Shown here: piece by piece, positions 15,667 through 23,931 of the stretch
How the letters are laid out: every line of letters starts with the position of its first letter
Numbering within the stretch: position 1 is the first letter of the stretch
Assembly (NCBI GenBank): GCA_904420435.1
Contig: CAJFVK010000012.1
Coordinates: 1-32,501, forward strand
Source of the DNA: an uncultured Oscillospiraceae bacterium
GTDB lineage: Bacteria > Bacillota > Clostridia > Oscillospirales > Oscillospiraceae
Direction: 5' to 3'
Length of the DNA: 32,501 nucleotides
The notes under the pieces: model-generated
What the model saw: only the letters and a program-made list of their open reading frames with translations
Databases searched by the model: none
What the model was told of the DNA's origin: nothing
Translations under genes and position numbers: made by a program

Positions 15667-17169
15667 TCACTCCTCCCGATTCAAAATCCGGTAAATCCGG
15701 TCCAAATCCAGGGCGGACCGCAGGCCGTCCGCCAGCTTGTCGTACTGCTGCTGCTGGTAGTCCGCCCAGTCCACCGCGGCGGCCTCCGGGCTCAGGCCCC
15801 GGGCCGTCATGAGGCAGTTGATCAGGGCCGCGGCGCACTCCCCCCGGTCAAAGATCCCGTGGATGTAGCAGCCCCAGACGTTGCCGGCGGCCAGGCCGTC
15901 CGTCTTGCCCTCGCCGTTCTGGTTTTCCAGGGACAAAATGGGGGAAGCTCCGCTCTCCAGGGTGGTTTCGCCCATATGGATCTCATAGCCGGTGAAGGGG
16001 ACCCCCTTCATGGCCCGGAAGATCCCGGACCCGGCGGTGAAGGAACCGGTAACCTGGGTGCGGGTCTTCTCCCCCAGGAACACCGTGCGCTGGGGCAGCA
16101 GCCCCATGCCACGAAGGGTGCCGCCCCCCTCCACATGGTCGGGGTCGGATACCTCCCGGCCCAGCATCTGGTAGCCGCCGCAGATGCCCACCACGGCGCC
16201 GCCCCGCTCCGCGTGCTGGAGGATCTTGGCCTCCATGCCGCTCTCCCGGAGCCAGCGCAGGTCGTCCATGGTGTTCTTGGTGCCCGGCAGGATAATCAGG
16301 TCTGGGTTGCCCAGCTCCCTGGGGTCCCGGACGTACCGGAGCGTCACCTGCTCCAGCCGCTCCAGGGGGTTGAAGTCGGTAAAGTTGGAGAGCCTTGGCA
16401 GGCGGACCACAGCGATGTCGATGAGCCCCACCCGCCGCTCCCGGTCCAGCCGGGTGGAGAGGGAGTCCTCGTCGTCGATGTCCACGTCCAGCATGGGCAC
16501 CACCCCCAGCACCGGCTTGCCGGTGAGATCCTCCAGCTGCTTGAGGCCCGGCCGCAGGATCTCCGGGTCCCCCCGGAACTTGTTGATGAGCAGCCCCCGG
16601 ATCAGGGCCTGCTCGTCCTCCTCCAGGAGCTTCACCGTGCCGTAGAGGGAGGCGAACACGCCGCCCCGGTCGATGTCCCCGCACAGGAGGACCGGGGTGT
16701 TTGTGCGCTGGGCCAGGCCCATGTTCACAAAGTCGTCCTCCCGGAGGTTGATCTCCGCCGGGGAGCCGGCCCCCTCCATGACGATGATGTCGTATGCCGC
16801 GTCCAGCCGCTGGTAGGCGGCCAGCACGTCGGGCCAGAGCTGCTTTTTGTACCGGTAGTACTCCACCGCCCCCATGGTGCCCCGGGGGACGCCCCCCACG
16901 ATCACCTGGGAGCCCACGTTGCTGGTGGGCTTGAGGAGGATGGGGTTCATGTCCGCCACCGGCGCCACGCCGGCGGCCTGGGCCTGGACCACCTGGGCCC
17001 GGCCCATCTCCAGCCCCTCGGCGGTGATGGCGGAGTTCAGGGCCATGTTCTGGGATTTGAAGGGGGCCACCTTGTACCCGTCCTGGGCAAAGATGCGGCA
17101 CAGCCCCGCGCACAGCAGGCTCTTCCCCGCGTTGGAGGCGGTGCCCTGGATCATAATGGATTTTGCCAT
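15667..17169 (-). CDS. cbiP: Cobyric acid synthase (glutamine-hydrolysing)
   Basis: Amidates carboxylates b, d, e and g of adenosylcobyrinic acid a,c-diamide using glutamine and ATP. 500 residues, full length. N-terminal MIQGTASNAGKSLLCAGLCR is the P-loop-like ATP site (6-25), FKSQNMALNS follows, then a DRGGVFASLYGT segment. The C-terminal class-I glutamine amidotransferase-like domain has nucleophile C330 in GICGGYQMLG and histidine H437 in YIHGIFD. One base separates its ATG from the cobD stop. Also called cobQ. Confidence 0.97.
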   Translation of the reverse strand: MAKSIMIQGTASNAGKSLLCAGLCRIFAQDGYKVAPFKSQNMALNSAITAEGLEMGRAQVVQAQAAGVAPVADMNPILLKPTSNVGSQVIVGGVPRGTMGAVEYYRYKKQLWPDVLAAYQRLDAAYDIIVMEGAGSPAEINLREDDFVNMGLAQRTNTPVLLCGDIDRGGVFASLYGTVKLLEEDEQALIRGLLINKFRGDPEILRPGLKQLEDLTGKPVLGVVPMLDVDIDDEDSLSTRLDRERRVGLIDIAVVRLPRLSNFTDFNPLERLEQVTLRYVRDPRELGNPDLIILPGTKNTMDDLRWLRESGMEAKILQHAERGGAVVGICGGYQMLGREVSDPDHVEGGGTLRGMGLLPQRTVFLGEKTRTQVTGSFTAGSGIFRAMKGVPFTGYEIHMGETTLESGASPILSLENQNGEGKTDGLAAGNVWGCYIHGIFDRGECAAALINCLMTARGLSPEAAAVDWADYQQQQYDKLADGLRSALDLDRIYRILNREE

Positions 17170-17170
17170 C

Positions 17171-18211
17171 TTACTGTAAAACCTCCTTCAAAGCCCGGAG
17201 CAGCGCGCTGTTTTCTCCGCCGGTGCGGACCGCTGTCCGGTAGTAGTCCGGGCCAAGCCCGGGGTAGTTGGCGCAGGAGCGGATCAGGATGCCCTGTCCC
17301 TCCAGGCGCTCCTTCAGGTCAAAGACGCCGGGGACGCGGAAGAGCAGGTAGTTGGCCGCCCCCGCCCACACGGCGCATCCCAGCTCCTCCAGCCCCCGGA
17401 GCAGGAACGGGCGCTGCTCCCGCAAAAGGGCCCGGCCCTGCTCCGGCCAGTCCGGCAGGGCGCAGGCGGCCACGCCGGCGGCCTGGGCCACCGTGGACAC
17501 CCCCCAGGGCTGCCCAGCCCGGGACATCCGGTCCAGAAGGTCCAGGTCGGCGCACAGACCGTACCCCAGCCGGAGGCCGGGGATGGCGTAGGTTTTGGTG
17601 AAGGCCCGGAGCAAAAACAGGTGGGGGTTCTCCCGGAGGAGCCCGGCGGCGCCGTCCCCCTCCGTCAGCTCCAGGAAGCACTCGTCCACCACCAGCCGGG
17701 TACCCGTCTGGCCGCAGCGCCGGCAGATCTCCGAGAGCAGGTCCGGGTCGATCAGCCGGCCGGTGGGGTTGTTGGGGTTGCAGAGGAAGAGCACGTCCAG
17801 CCCCTCCCGGATCTCCGGGAGGATGGCGTCCGTCAGGTCGAACTGCCCCTCCGGCAGGAGGAGGTGCCGCCGGACGCCGCAGCCGGTGAGCCGGAGCCCC
17901 TCCTCGTATTCAGAGAAGGTAGGGGCGGTGACCAGGGCGGACCGTGGCCGGAGGGCCAGGCACAGGCGAACGATCAGGTCCGCCGCGCCGCCGCCGCAGA
18001 GCACCTGCTCCGGCGGAACACCGTCCCGCCGGGCGATGGCCCCGCGCAGGGCGCGGCACAGGGGGTCGGGGTAGTGGACCGCGTCCGCTACGGCGGACCG
18101 GGCCGCCTCCGCCACCGCCGGGGGCATCCCCAGGGGGTGGAGATTGGCAGAAAAATCCAGCATGGGCCGGCTGTAGGCCCAGATGTCGCCGCCGTGGGTA
18201 TAAGTAGGCAT
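17171..18211 (-). CDS. cobD: L-threonine-O-3-phosphate decarboxylase
   Basis: PLP enzyme that makes (R)-1-amino-2-propanol O-2-phosphate, the linker joined to cobyric acid by CbiB. 346 residues. Fold-type I motifs: THGGDIW at 5-11 and DFSANLHPLG near the start, NPNNPTG at 145-151, D176 in LVVDECF, and Schiff-base K206 in AFTKTYAIPGLRLGYG. By sequence alone it could be a histidinol-phosphate aminotransferase, but the THGGD start and position between cbiB and cbiP decide for CobD. The frame extends upstream; the ATG at 18211 is chosen for its AAAGGAG site and for the conserved N-terminus. Confidence 0.93.
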   Translation of the reverse strand: MPTYTHGGDIWAYSRPMLDFSANLHPLGMPPAVAEAARSAVADAVHYPDPLCRALRGAIARRDGVPPEQVLCGGGAADLIVRLCLALRPRSALVTAPTFSEYEEGLRLTGCGVRRHLLLPEGQFDLTDAILPEIREGLDVLFLCNPNNPTGRLIDPDLLSEICRRCGQTGTRLVVDECFLELTEGDGAAGLLRENPHLFLLRAFTKTYAIPGLRLGYGLCADLDLLDRMSRAGQPWGVSTVAQAAGVAACALPDWPEQGRALLREQRPFLLRGLEELGCAVWAGAANYLLFRVPGVFDLKERLEGQGILIRSCANYPGLGPDYYRTAVRTGGENSALLRALKEVLQ

Positions 18212-18261
18212 GAGCAGGACTCCTTTGCTTCCATGGGATGGCGGCCGGAAGGCGCGCCGGA

Positions 18262-19248
18262 TTACAGGGCCGCCAGACAGGCCGCCAGGGGCAGCAGGCT
18301 GAAGAGCGCCGCCGCCAGGGCCGCCGTGGTCAGCATCAGCCGGTTGACCCGGCGGATGTCCGAGGGCTCCACCGGCCGGTCGTCGTCGCCGATGGTGGGC
18401 TTGACCACCAGCTGGCCGAAGTAGTAATTGGGACCCGCCAGCAGAATGTGGAGGGCGCCGGCTGCGGCGGCCTCCGTGTGGGCGGAGTTGGGGGACTTGT
18501 GGTTTTTCCGGTCCCGCCGGAAGATCCGGAGGGCATTTTTCCCGTCCAGGCCCGCCAGGGGGGCGGCCAGGCACATAAGCAGGCCCGCCAGCCGGGCGGG
18601 GAGGAAGTTCAGCACGTCGTCCAGCCGGGCGGCGCAGCGGCCGAAGTAGAGGTAGCGGTCGTTCCGGTAGCCCACCATGGAGTCCATGGTGTTGCAGGCC
18701 TTATAGAGCATCCCCAGGGGCGCTCCGCCGATGGCCAGGAAGAGGAGAGGGGCGATGACCCCGTCCCCGGCGTTTTCCGCCACGGTTTCCACCGCCGCCT
18801 TGGCCACGCCGGAGCGGTCCAGCCGCTCCGTGTCCCGGCCCACGATCATGCTCACCGCGTGGCGGGCCTGGTCCAGGGTGCCCTGCTCCAGAGCCCGGCA
18901 GACCGCCATGCTCTCGTCCCGCAGGGACCGGGCGGCCAGCAGCTGGTAGCAGAGGATGGTTTCCGCCGCGAAGGCCAGCCAGGGGCTCACCAAGCCGCAC
19001 AGATAGAGCAGCAGCACCGTCAGCGCCGTGGGGATCAGCAGCACCAGCGCCACCAGGGCGGCGCCGGCGGCCAGCAGCCCCCGGTCAGAGGAGGGAAAGA
19101 CCCGCCGCAGAGGCGGCTCCAGGGCGGCGATCAGCCGGCCAATGGCCCGGACCGGGTGGGGGGCCCAGTGGGGGTCCCCCAGCAGGAGGTCCAGCAGGAA
19201 GCCCGCTGTCAGGGCCGCGAAGTGGAGCGTGAGCAGAGGAAGGGTCAT
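18262..19248 (-). CDS. cbiB: Adenosylcobinamide-phosphate synthase
   Basis: Membrane enzyme joining aminopropanol phosphate to adenosylcobyric acid. 328 residues with several hydrophobic segments (near the start, about 58-85, 95-108, 172-185, 232-246, and at the end). Family signatures: LDLLLGDPHWAPHPVRAIGRLI (19-40), AVETVAENAGDGVIAPLLF, and AGALHILLAGPNYYFGQLV. The ATG overlaps the cobC stop by 4 nt (ATGA). Fifty nt separate it from cobD, in which I see no signal apart from the cobD ribosome binding site. Confidence 0.96.
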   Translation of the reverse strand: MTLPLLTLHFAALTAGFLLDLLLGDPHWAPHPVRAIGRLIAALEPPLRRVFPSSDRGLLAAGAALVALVLLIPTALTVLLLYLCGLVSPWLAFAAETILCYQLLAARSLRDESMAVCRALEQGTLDQARHAVSMIVGRDTERLDRSGVAKAAVETVAENAGDGVIAPLLFLAIGGAPLGMLYKACNTMDSMVGYRNDRYLYFGRCAARLDDVLNFLPARLAGLLMCLAAPLAGLDGKNALRIFRRDRKNHKSPNSAHTEAAAAGALHILLAGPNYYFGQLVVKPTIGDDDRPVEPSDIRRVNRLMLTTAALAAALFSLLPLAACLAAL

Positions 19249-19838
19249 GGCCGCTCACCTCCCACTGCCTCCAGCACCCGCAGGGCCAGGGGCTCCTCCA
19301 CCGCCGCCCGCCAGCCGCCGCAGTTGGGGCAGCTCCAGTCGTAGAGGGCGGGGCGCTCCGGCCGGCCGAAGCAGGCCATCAGGGCCATCAGGGCCCCGCC
19401 GTGGCTCACCACCCCCACCCGGCCATAGCCTCTGGACCGGGCGTCCTCCAGGAGGGCGCGAAGTCCACAGGATACCCGCCGGGCCACCGCCTGGGCGCTC
19501 TCCCCCACAGGGACAGCGCCCGGATCCGGGGCGGTGATCCACCGCTGGTAGAGGGGATCGTCCTTCAGCTCCTCGTGGTTTTTCCCCTCGAAGGGACCGA
19601 AGTCCGTTTCCCGCAGGTCCTCCACCGCCGTCATGCCGCTGCCGGGCCAGAGAAGCCGGGCGGTCTGAACGCACCGGAGCATCGGGCTGTGGTACACGTG
19701 GTCCACCGGCGGGAGGGAGGCGCCCACCCGCCGGGCCAGGTCCTCCCCTGCCGGCAGGAGGGGCAGGTCGGTCCGGCCGATGAAGCGGCGCTCCAGGTTG
19801 CCCTGGGTGGTGCCGTGTCGAATCAGTATCAGTTCCAA
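19245..19838 (-). CDS. cobC: Histidine phosphatase, probable alpha-ribazole-5'-phosphate / adenosylcobalamin-phosphate phosphatase
   Basis: Removes the 5'-phosphate in nucleotide-loop assembly. 197 residues of the phosphoglycerate-mutase-like superfamily: RHG motif with phospho-acceptor H8, R7, acid E77 in LRETDFGPFEG, and second histidine H146 in VVSHGGAL. The C-terminal tail has a CPNCGG pair of cysteines. The start appears to be TTG at 19838: no in-frame ATG or GTG lies near enough to keep the RHG motif, and AAAGGAG lies about 12 nt upstream, a longish spacing. The function within the family is assigned from context between cobU/cobS and cbiB. Confidence 0.88.
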   Translation of the reverse strand: MELILIRHGTTQGNLERRFIGRTDLPLLPAGEDLARRVGASLPPVDHVYHSPMLRCVQTARLLWPGSGMTAVEDLRETDFGPFEGKNHEELKDDPLYQRWITAPDPGAVPVGESAQAVARRVSCGLRALLEDARSRGYGRVGVVSHGGALMALMACFGRPERPALYDWSCPNCGGWRAAVEEPLALRVLEAVGGERP

Positions 19839-19845
19839 AATCTCG

Positions 19846-20202
19846 CTACGCTCCTTTAATCATAGAGGGGATGCCGCAGTACAGGCGGACCACCTTGTCC
19901 GCCCGCTCCGCCAGGGCGCAGCAGGTGCGGCCCACCCGCTCCCGCCATGCCCGGTCGGCGCTGTCCATAGGTACCACGCCGCAGCCCACCTCATCGCAGA
20001 GGATCACGCCGTCGGGCCGCCGCCGGAGGTACGCCTCCAGGGCGGGCATGGGGTCCTCCTCCGTTTTCAGCCACGTTTCCAGGCGGCGGAGGATGGGGGG
20101 ACAGTCCTCCGGGCGGCCGGAAACCTGGTCCGCCGGCAGGCCGGTAAAGCGGAGGGCCCAGGAGAGCTTCCCCTGGCCCGCGCCGCCGATCACGAGAATC
20201 AT
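19846..20202 (-). CDS. Short CobU-like P-loop protein, diverged paralog
   Basis: A 118-residue protein resembling the two ends of CobU (adenosylcobinamide kinase/guanylyltransferase). It has a P-loop GGAGQGK at 6-12 and a CobU-like C-terminus CDEVGCGVVPMD...ADKVV...GIP (69-112), but the middle with the guanylylated histidine (RHRxxR) is missing, and it is about 60 residues shorter than CobU. A full-length cobU lies two genes upstream in the same operon. The ATG overlaps the cobS stop by 4 nt; the longer frame upstream runs antiparallel to no signal and is a shadow of cobS. It could be a kinase-only partner, a regulatory subunit or a decaying duplicate; sequence does not decide. Confidence 0.78.
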   Translation of the reverse strand: MILVIGGAGQGKLSWALRFTGLPADQVSGRPEDCPPILRRLETWLKTEEDPMPALEAYLRRRPDGVILCDEVGCGVVPMDSADRAWRERVGRTCCALAERADKVVRLYCGIPSMIKGA

Positions 20203-20960
20203 AGCACCCCTCCGATCTTCTGCCCCAGCACCACAGCCGCCACGCAGGCGGTTTCGCACAGCTGGAGGAAGCAGCCCGCCAGGTCCCCGGTCAGGCCGCC
20301 GAACTGCTTTTTGGCCAGGTGGACAAACCAGATCCGGCACAGGAGGGCGCCGGCGGCGGCGCAGGCCCCCAGCACCAAATCCGCCGCCAACAGGGCCACC
20401 AGGGCCCCCAGGCACCAGAGGACCATGACCACCCGGGCTACCTTTCCGTCCATGGGCTCGATAAACGTGGCCAGAAGGCCGCTGCCCCGGGCGTTGGGCA
20501 TGGTGACCACCAGCTGCCCCGCCGCGCACCGGGACACCGCCGGAATCAGGGCGAGCACCAGCCAGGCGCTGTGGTCCGCCTCGGTCCAGAGGGCCGCCGA
20601 CAGCAGCAGGTAGATGCCGCAGAGAATGATGGCGAAGGCCCCGGTGTGGGAGTCCTTCAGGATCTCCAGCTTCCGCTCCCGGCTCTGGTTGCTGGCCAGG
20701 GCGTCGGCGGTGTCGCACAGCCCGTCCAGGTGGATCCCACCAGAGAGGGCCACCGGCACCAGCATAGCCACCGTCCCGGTGAGGAAGGGGGAGAGCTGGA
20801 GAAAGGCCGCAGCCTTCAGCCAGGCGGCCAGCACCAGGGCCATCACCACCCCCACCAGGGGCAGCCAGCACATGGCCTTGGACAGGGCCCGCTTCTCCCA
20901 GTCGGTCTGGGGAACGGGAATTTTGGAGTACATGGCAAAGGCAATGAGAAGGGATTTCAC
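20199..20960 (-). CDS. cobS: Adenosylcobinamide-GDP ribazoletransferase (cobalamin synthase)
   Basis: Integral membrane enzyme that joins adenosylcobinamide-GDP to alpha-ribazole (phosphate). 253 residues with multiple membrane segments. Signatures: AFAMYSKIPVP near the start and the catalytic-site motif GGIHLDGLCDTADAL with DSHTGAFA further on; LTGDLAGC near the C-terminus. The start is GTG at 20960, whose GTGA overlaps the cobU stop and which has an AGGAGGAGG site; the ATG further upstream would add residues unlike the family. Flanked by full-length and short cobU genes. Confidence 0.95.
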   Translation of the reverse strand: MKSLLIAFAMYSKIPVPQTDWEKRALSKAMCWLPLVGVVMALVLAAWLKAAAFLQLSPFLTGTVAMLVPVALSGGIHLDGLCDTADALASNQSRERKLEILKDSHTGAFAIILCGIYLLLSAALWTEADHSAWLVLALIPAVSRCAAGQLVVTMPNARGSGLLATFIEPMDGKVARVVMVLWCLGALVALLAADLVLGACAAAGALLCRIWFVHLAKKQFGGLTGDLAGCFLQLCETACVAAVVLGQKIGGVL

Positions 20961-21478
20961 AGCCCCTCCTCCTTTCTGTGGCAGATGGGGATGCCGCACA
21001 CCACCTCATAGACCCCGTCGGCCAGGGCGGCGGCGGACCGGTTCAAAGCGGCCAGGGCCTCCAGATAGCGGCGGGTCTCCGCCTCGTAGTCCAAGCCGTC
21101 GGAGAAGAGGTCGTTGCCCACGATCACGGTGAGGGCCGCGGTGTCCTTCAGGGCCTGGATGCCCCGGAGCACCCGCTCCGCCGCCCCCTCCGGGGAAACG
21201 GTGAACCACTCGTTGGCGAAGAGGTTGGTCAGATCCTCCAGCAGGGCGGCGCAACCTCTTGGCACCTGGAGGGAGGGAAGGTCCACCGGCTGCTCCCGGG
21301 TGACAAAGCCCTTCCCCGCCCGGAGGCGCCGGTGGCGCTCCACCCGGCGCTGCCCCTCCGGCCCGGAGGGGTCCATGGTGGCGATGTAGATCCGCTCCGG
21401 CAGGCCGGAGGAAACGATCCGGCTCTCAGCCCAGGCGGACTTGCCGCTGCCGGAGCCGCCGCTGACGTAGAGCAGCAT
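20957..21478 (-). CDS. cobU: Bifunctional adenosylcobinamide kinase / adenosylcobinamide-phosphate guanylyltransferase
   Basis: Phosphorylates adenosylcobinamide and transfers GMP to it. 173 residues, normal length. P-loop SGGSGSGKS at 6-14; YIATMDP at 31-37; the guanylylation histidine is H49 in VERHRRLR; LLEDLTNLFANEW at 79-91; the C-terminal half has the clostridial-type SDGLDYEAETRRYLEALAALN and EVVCGIPI. The ATG is one base after the cobT stop region and the 3' end overlaps cobS by 4 nt. Confidence 0.95.
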   Translation of the reverse strand: MLLYVSGGSGSGKSAWAESRIVSSGLPERIYIATMDPSGPEGQRRVERHRRLRAGKGFVTREQPVDLPSLQVPRGCAALLEDLTNLFANEWFTVSPEGAAERVLRGIQALKDTAALTVIVGNDLFSDGLDYEAETRRYLEALAALNRSAAALADGVYEVVCGIPICHRKEEGL

Positions 21479-21479
21479 C

Positions 21480-22538
21480 TCAGGTGAGAGGGACGTAGGC
21501 GTCCATGTTAAACTCCTGGAAGGAGGACATCTCCCGGTAGAGGGCCAGGGCCATATCCAGCAGAGGCACCAGGGTGATGGCGCCGGTGCCCTCTCCCAGG
21601 CACAGGTGGCCGTAGACCACCGGCTCCAGCTCCAGCGCCCGGAGCACCAGCTGGCCCGCCGGCTCGTTGGAGGCGTGGGTGGCGATCATGGCGTCCCGGG
21701 CGGCGGGGCAGAGGCGGTAGGCCGCCAGGGCCGCCACCGAGGAAATCAGCCCGTCGATCAGCACCGGCACATGGTAGAGGGCGCCCCCCAGATAGACGCC
21801 GGTCAGGCCGGCGATATCCAGGCCGCCCACCTTGCTGAGCACGTCCACCGGGTCGGCGGGGTCCGGCCGGTTCACGGCGATGCCCCGGCGGATGGCGTCC
21901 ACCTTCCGGCGGAGCCCCTCGCTGGAGAGGCCGGCCCCCCGGCCGGTGACGGCTTCCACGTCCTGCCCCAGCAGCACGGCGGTGACAGCGGCGGAGGTGG
22001 TGGTGTTGCCGATGCCCATCTCGCCGGTGACGATCAGCTTGCAGCCCTCCTGGGCCAGGTCCCGGACGATCTCCACGCCGGTGAGGATGGCGCGCTCGCA
22101 CTCCTCCCGGGTCATGGCGCTCTCCACCGCCAGGTTGCCGGTGCCCCGGCGAATGTTCCGCTGCAGGATGTTCTCCCCCTCCACAGGGACCGCCACGCCG
22201 ATATCCACGGGGATCACCCGGGCGTCTGCCACCCGGGCCATGCAGCACACGCTGGAGTTGCCCCGGTTCATGCCCTCGCAGACCATGGCGGTGATCTCCT
22301 GGCCGGTCTGGGTGACACCCTCGGCCACCACGCCGTTGTCGGCGCACATGGCCACCACCACCCGCTTGTCGATGCGGACGTCCGCGGTCCCCTGGACGGC
22401 GGCGATGCGGACCACCGCGTCCTCCAGCAGCCCCAGGCTGTGGAGGGGATGGGCCACGGTGCTCCAGTGGTCCAGGGCGGCCTGCCGGGCGGCCGCGTCG
22501 GCAGGATGAATGGCGGAAAGAACTTCTTGCAGGGTCAT
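21480..22538 (-). CDS. cobT: Nicotinate-nucleotide--dimethylbenzimidazole phosphoribosyltransferase
   Basis: Activates the lower-ligand base to its alpha-riboside phosphate. 352 residues. Catalytic glutamate E316 in CLGEGTGAI, matching Glu317 of the Salmonella enzyme; CADNGVVAEGV and GEMGIGNTTTSAA are further signatures. A GTG at 22547 is also in frame, but it sits almost on the ribosome binding site; the ATG at 22538 has AAGGAG with a 9-10-nt spacer and is preferred. No base-synthesis gene is in the window, so the natural base (DMB or another benzimidazole/purine) is unknown. Confidence 0.95.
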   Translation of the reverse strand: MTLQEVLSAIHPADAAARQAALDHWSTVAHPLHSLGLLEDAVVRIAAVQGTADVRIDKRVVVAMCADNGVVAEGVTQTGQEITAMVCEGMNRGNSSVCCMARVADARVIPVDIGVAVPVEGENILQRNIRRGTGNLAVESAMTREECERAILTGVEIVRDLAQEGCKLIVTGEMGIGNTTTSAAVTAVLLGQDVEAVTGRGAGLSSEGLRRKVDAIRRGIAVNRPDPADPVDVLSKVGGLDIAGLTGVYLGGALYHVPVLIDGLISSVAALAAYRLCPAARDAMIATHASNEPAGQLVLRALELEPVVYGHLCLGEGTGAITLVPLLDMALALYREMSSFQEFNMDAYVPLT

Positions 22539-22575
22539 TTCTCTCACTCTCCTTAAAAATTTGAAAGACTAAAGG

Positions 22576-23931
22576 CTATTGGGCGCAGGCCTCCACAAAG
22601 CGCTTGGCCGCCTCCGGGCGGGCCCAGAGGTGGAAGTGGGGGAAGCCGGCGTACAGGGTGGATGTATGGTAGGCGCAGTCCCAGCCGCGGCTGGACTGGG
22701 GCTTTTGGGCGTGGAAGTCCGCTCCCGGGGCGGTGCTGTCCCAGTAGTGGAACTCGTGGGCGGGCATCTGGGCGCCTGCGCTCCCCAGAAGGCCGTCCGT
22801 CCGGGCGGTCAGGGTCACGTAGCCGAATCGGCTCAGCCGCCCGGTGTTCCGGGCGCTGGCGGGGATCAGACCGGCCATGGGCCAGAGGGTCCCCTCCTGG
22901 TCGGCCAGGGCCTCGTGGAGGTAGAGGAAGCCGCCGCACTCGGCGATGGCCGGCATCCCGCCGGCCAGGGCGCTCCGGACCGCCTCCCGCATGGGCTTGT
23001 TTTCCGACAGCTGCTTGGCGTAGAGCTCCGGGTAGCCGCCCCCCAGGTAGAGGCCGGCGGTTCCCTCCGGAAGGGCACGGTCCGCCAGGGGGGAGAAGGA
23101 AACCAGCTCCGCCCCCAGCCGCTCCAGCAGGCGGAGGGAGTCCGCGTAGTAGAAGCAGAAAGCCCGGTCCCGGGCCACCGCGATCCTGGGCCGTCCGGCC
23201 ACAGGGGTGGGCAGGGGGAGGGCCGGCGGATCCAGAGCGGGGGCGGACCGGGCCAGGGCCAGCAGGCCCTCCAGGTCCACGCTCTCCTCCGCCTGGCGGG
23301 CCAGCAGATCGATCTTCCGCTGGAGATCCTCCACCTCGGCGGCGGTCACCAGCCCCAGGTGCCGGCTCTCCAGGGCGCAGTCCGGCCGGCTGGGGAGATA
23401 CCCGTAGACCGGCAGGCCGCAGGCCTCCTCAATGGCCGCCTTCAGCCGGGGGTAGAGCATGGGGGAAACCCGGTTGAGGATCACCCCACGGATGCCGCTG
23501 TCCGGCCGGAAGGCGAGCATGCCCTGGACCTCCGCCGCCGCGGTCAGGGCCCGGCCACGGGCGTCCAGCACCAGGACGGCGGGGGTTTGGGTGGCCCGGG
23601 CCAGGTGGTAGGCGCCGGCGTCGCTGGACATGCCGATGCCGTCGTAGTAGCCCATGACCCCCTCCAGCAGGCTGATCCCGTGGCCCTGTCCGTTTTCCAG
23701 CAGCAGGGCGCAGGCGGTGTCCTCCCCCAGGAAGAACAGGTCCAGGTTCCGGCTGGGTACGCCGATGACCTCGCTGTGGAACATGGGGTCGATGTAGTCC
23801 GGTCCGCACTTGAAGGCGGCGGGGGAGAGCCCGCGGTTCTGAAAGGCCTTCAGCAGGGCGCAGGTGACGGTGGTCTTGCCGCCGCCGCTGGCGCCGGCGC
23901 AGAGGAGCAGACGGGGCAGGGCGTTATCCAT
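22576..23931 (-). CDS. cbiA: Cobyrinate a,c-diamide synthase
   Basis: Amidates the a and c acetates of cobyrinate, using glutamine and ATP. 451 residues. P-loop-like GASGGGKTTVTCALLKA (13-29), FKCGPDYIDPMFH (40-52), a central DARG segment, and a C-terminal amidotransferase-like domain with nucleophile C332 in AECGGFLYL and a late HEFHYW. It is distinguished from CbiP by FKCGPDYIDP. The ATG lies within the last codons of cbiET (8-nt overlap, ATGGATAA). Confidence 0.97.
   Translation of the reverse strand: MDNALPRLLLCAGASGGGKTTVTCALLKAFQNRGLSPAAFKCGPDYIDPMFHSEVIGVPSRNLDLFFLGEDTACALLLENGQGHGISLLEGVMGYYDGIGMSSDAGAYHLARATQTPAVLVLDARGRALTAAAEVQGMLAFRPDSGIRGVILNRVSPMLYPRLKAAIEEACGLPVYGYLPSRPDCALESRHLGLVTAAEVEDLQRKIDLLARQAEESVDLEGLLALARSAPALDPPALPLPTPVAGRPRIAVARDRAFCFYYADSLRLLERLGAELVSFSPLADRALPEGTAGLYLGGGYPELYAKQLSENKPMREAVRSALAGGMPAIAECGGFLYLHEALADQEGTLWPMAGLIPASARNTGRLSRFGYVTLTARTDGLLGSAGAQMPAHEFHYWDSTAPGADFHAQKPQSSRGWDCAYHTSTLYAGFPHFHLWARPEAAKRFVEACAQ

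Noticed and set aside
17171..18211. Histidinol-phosphate aminotransferase (hisC)
   Set aside because: Same fold and similar motifs, but the N-terminal THGGD motif and the cbiB/cbiP neighbours fit threonine-phosphate decarboxylase; no histidine genes are nearby.
18238..19344. 368-codon Gln/Gly-rich plus-strand frame
   Set aside because: Antisense to cbiB, which has clear family motifs; the Gln-rich content is an artefact of the complementary strand.
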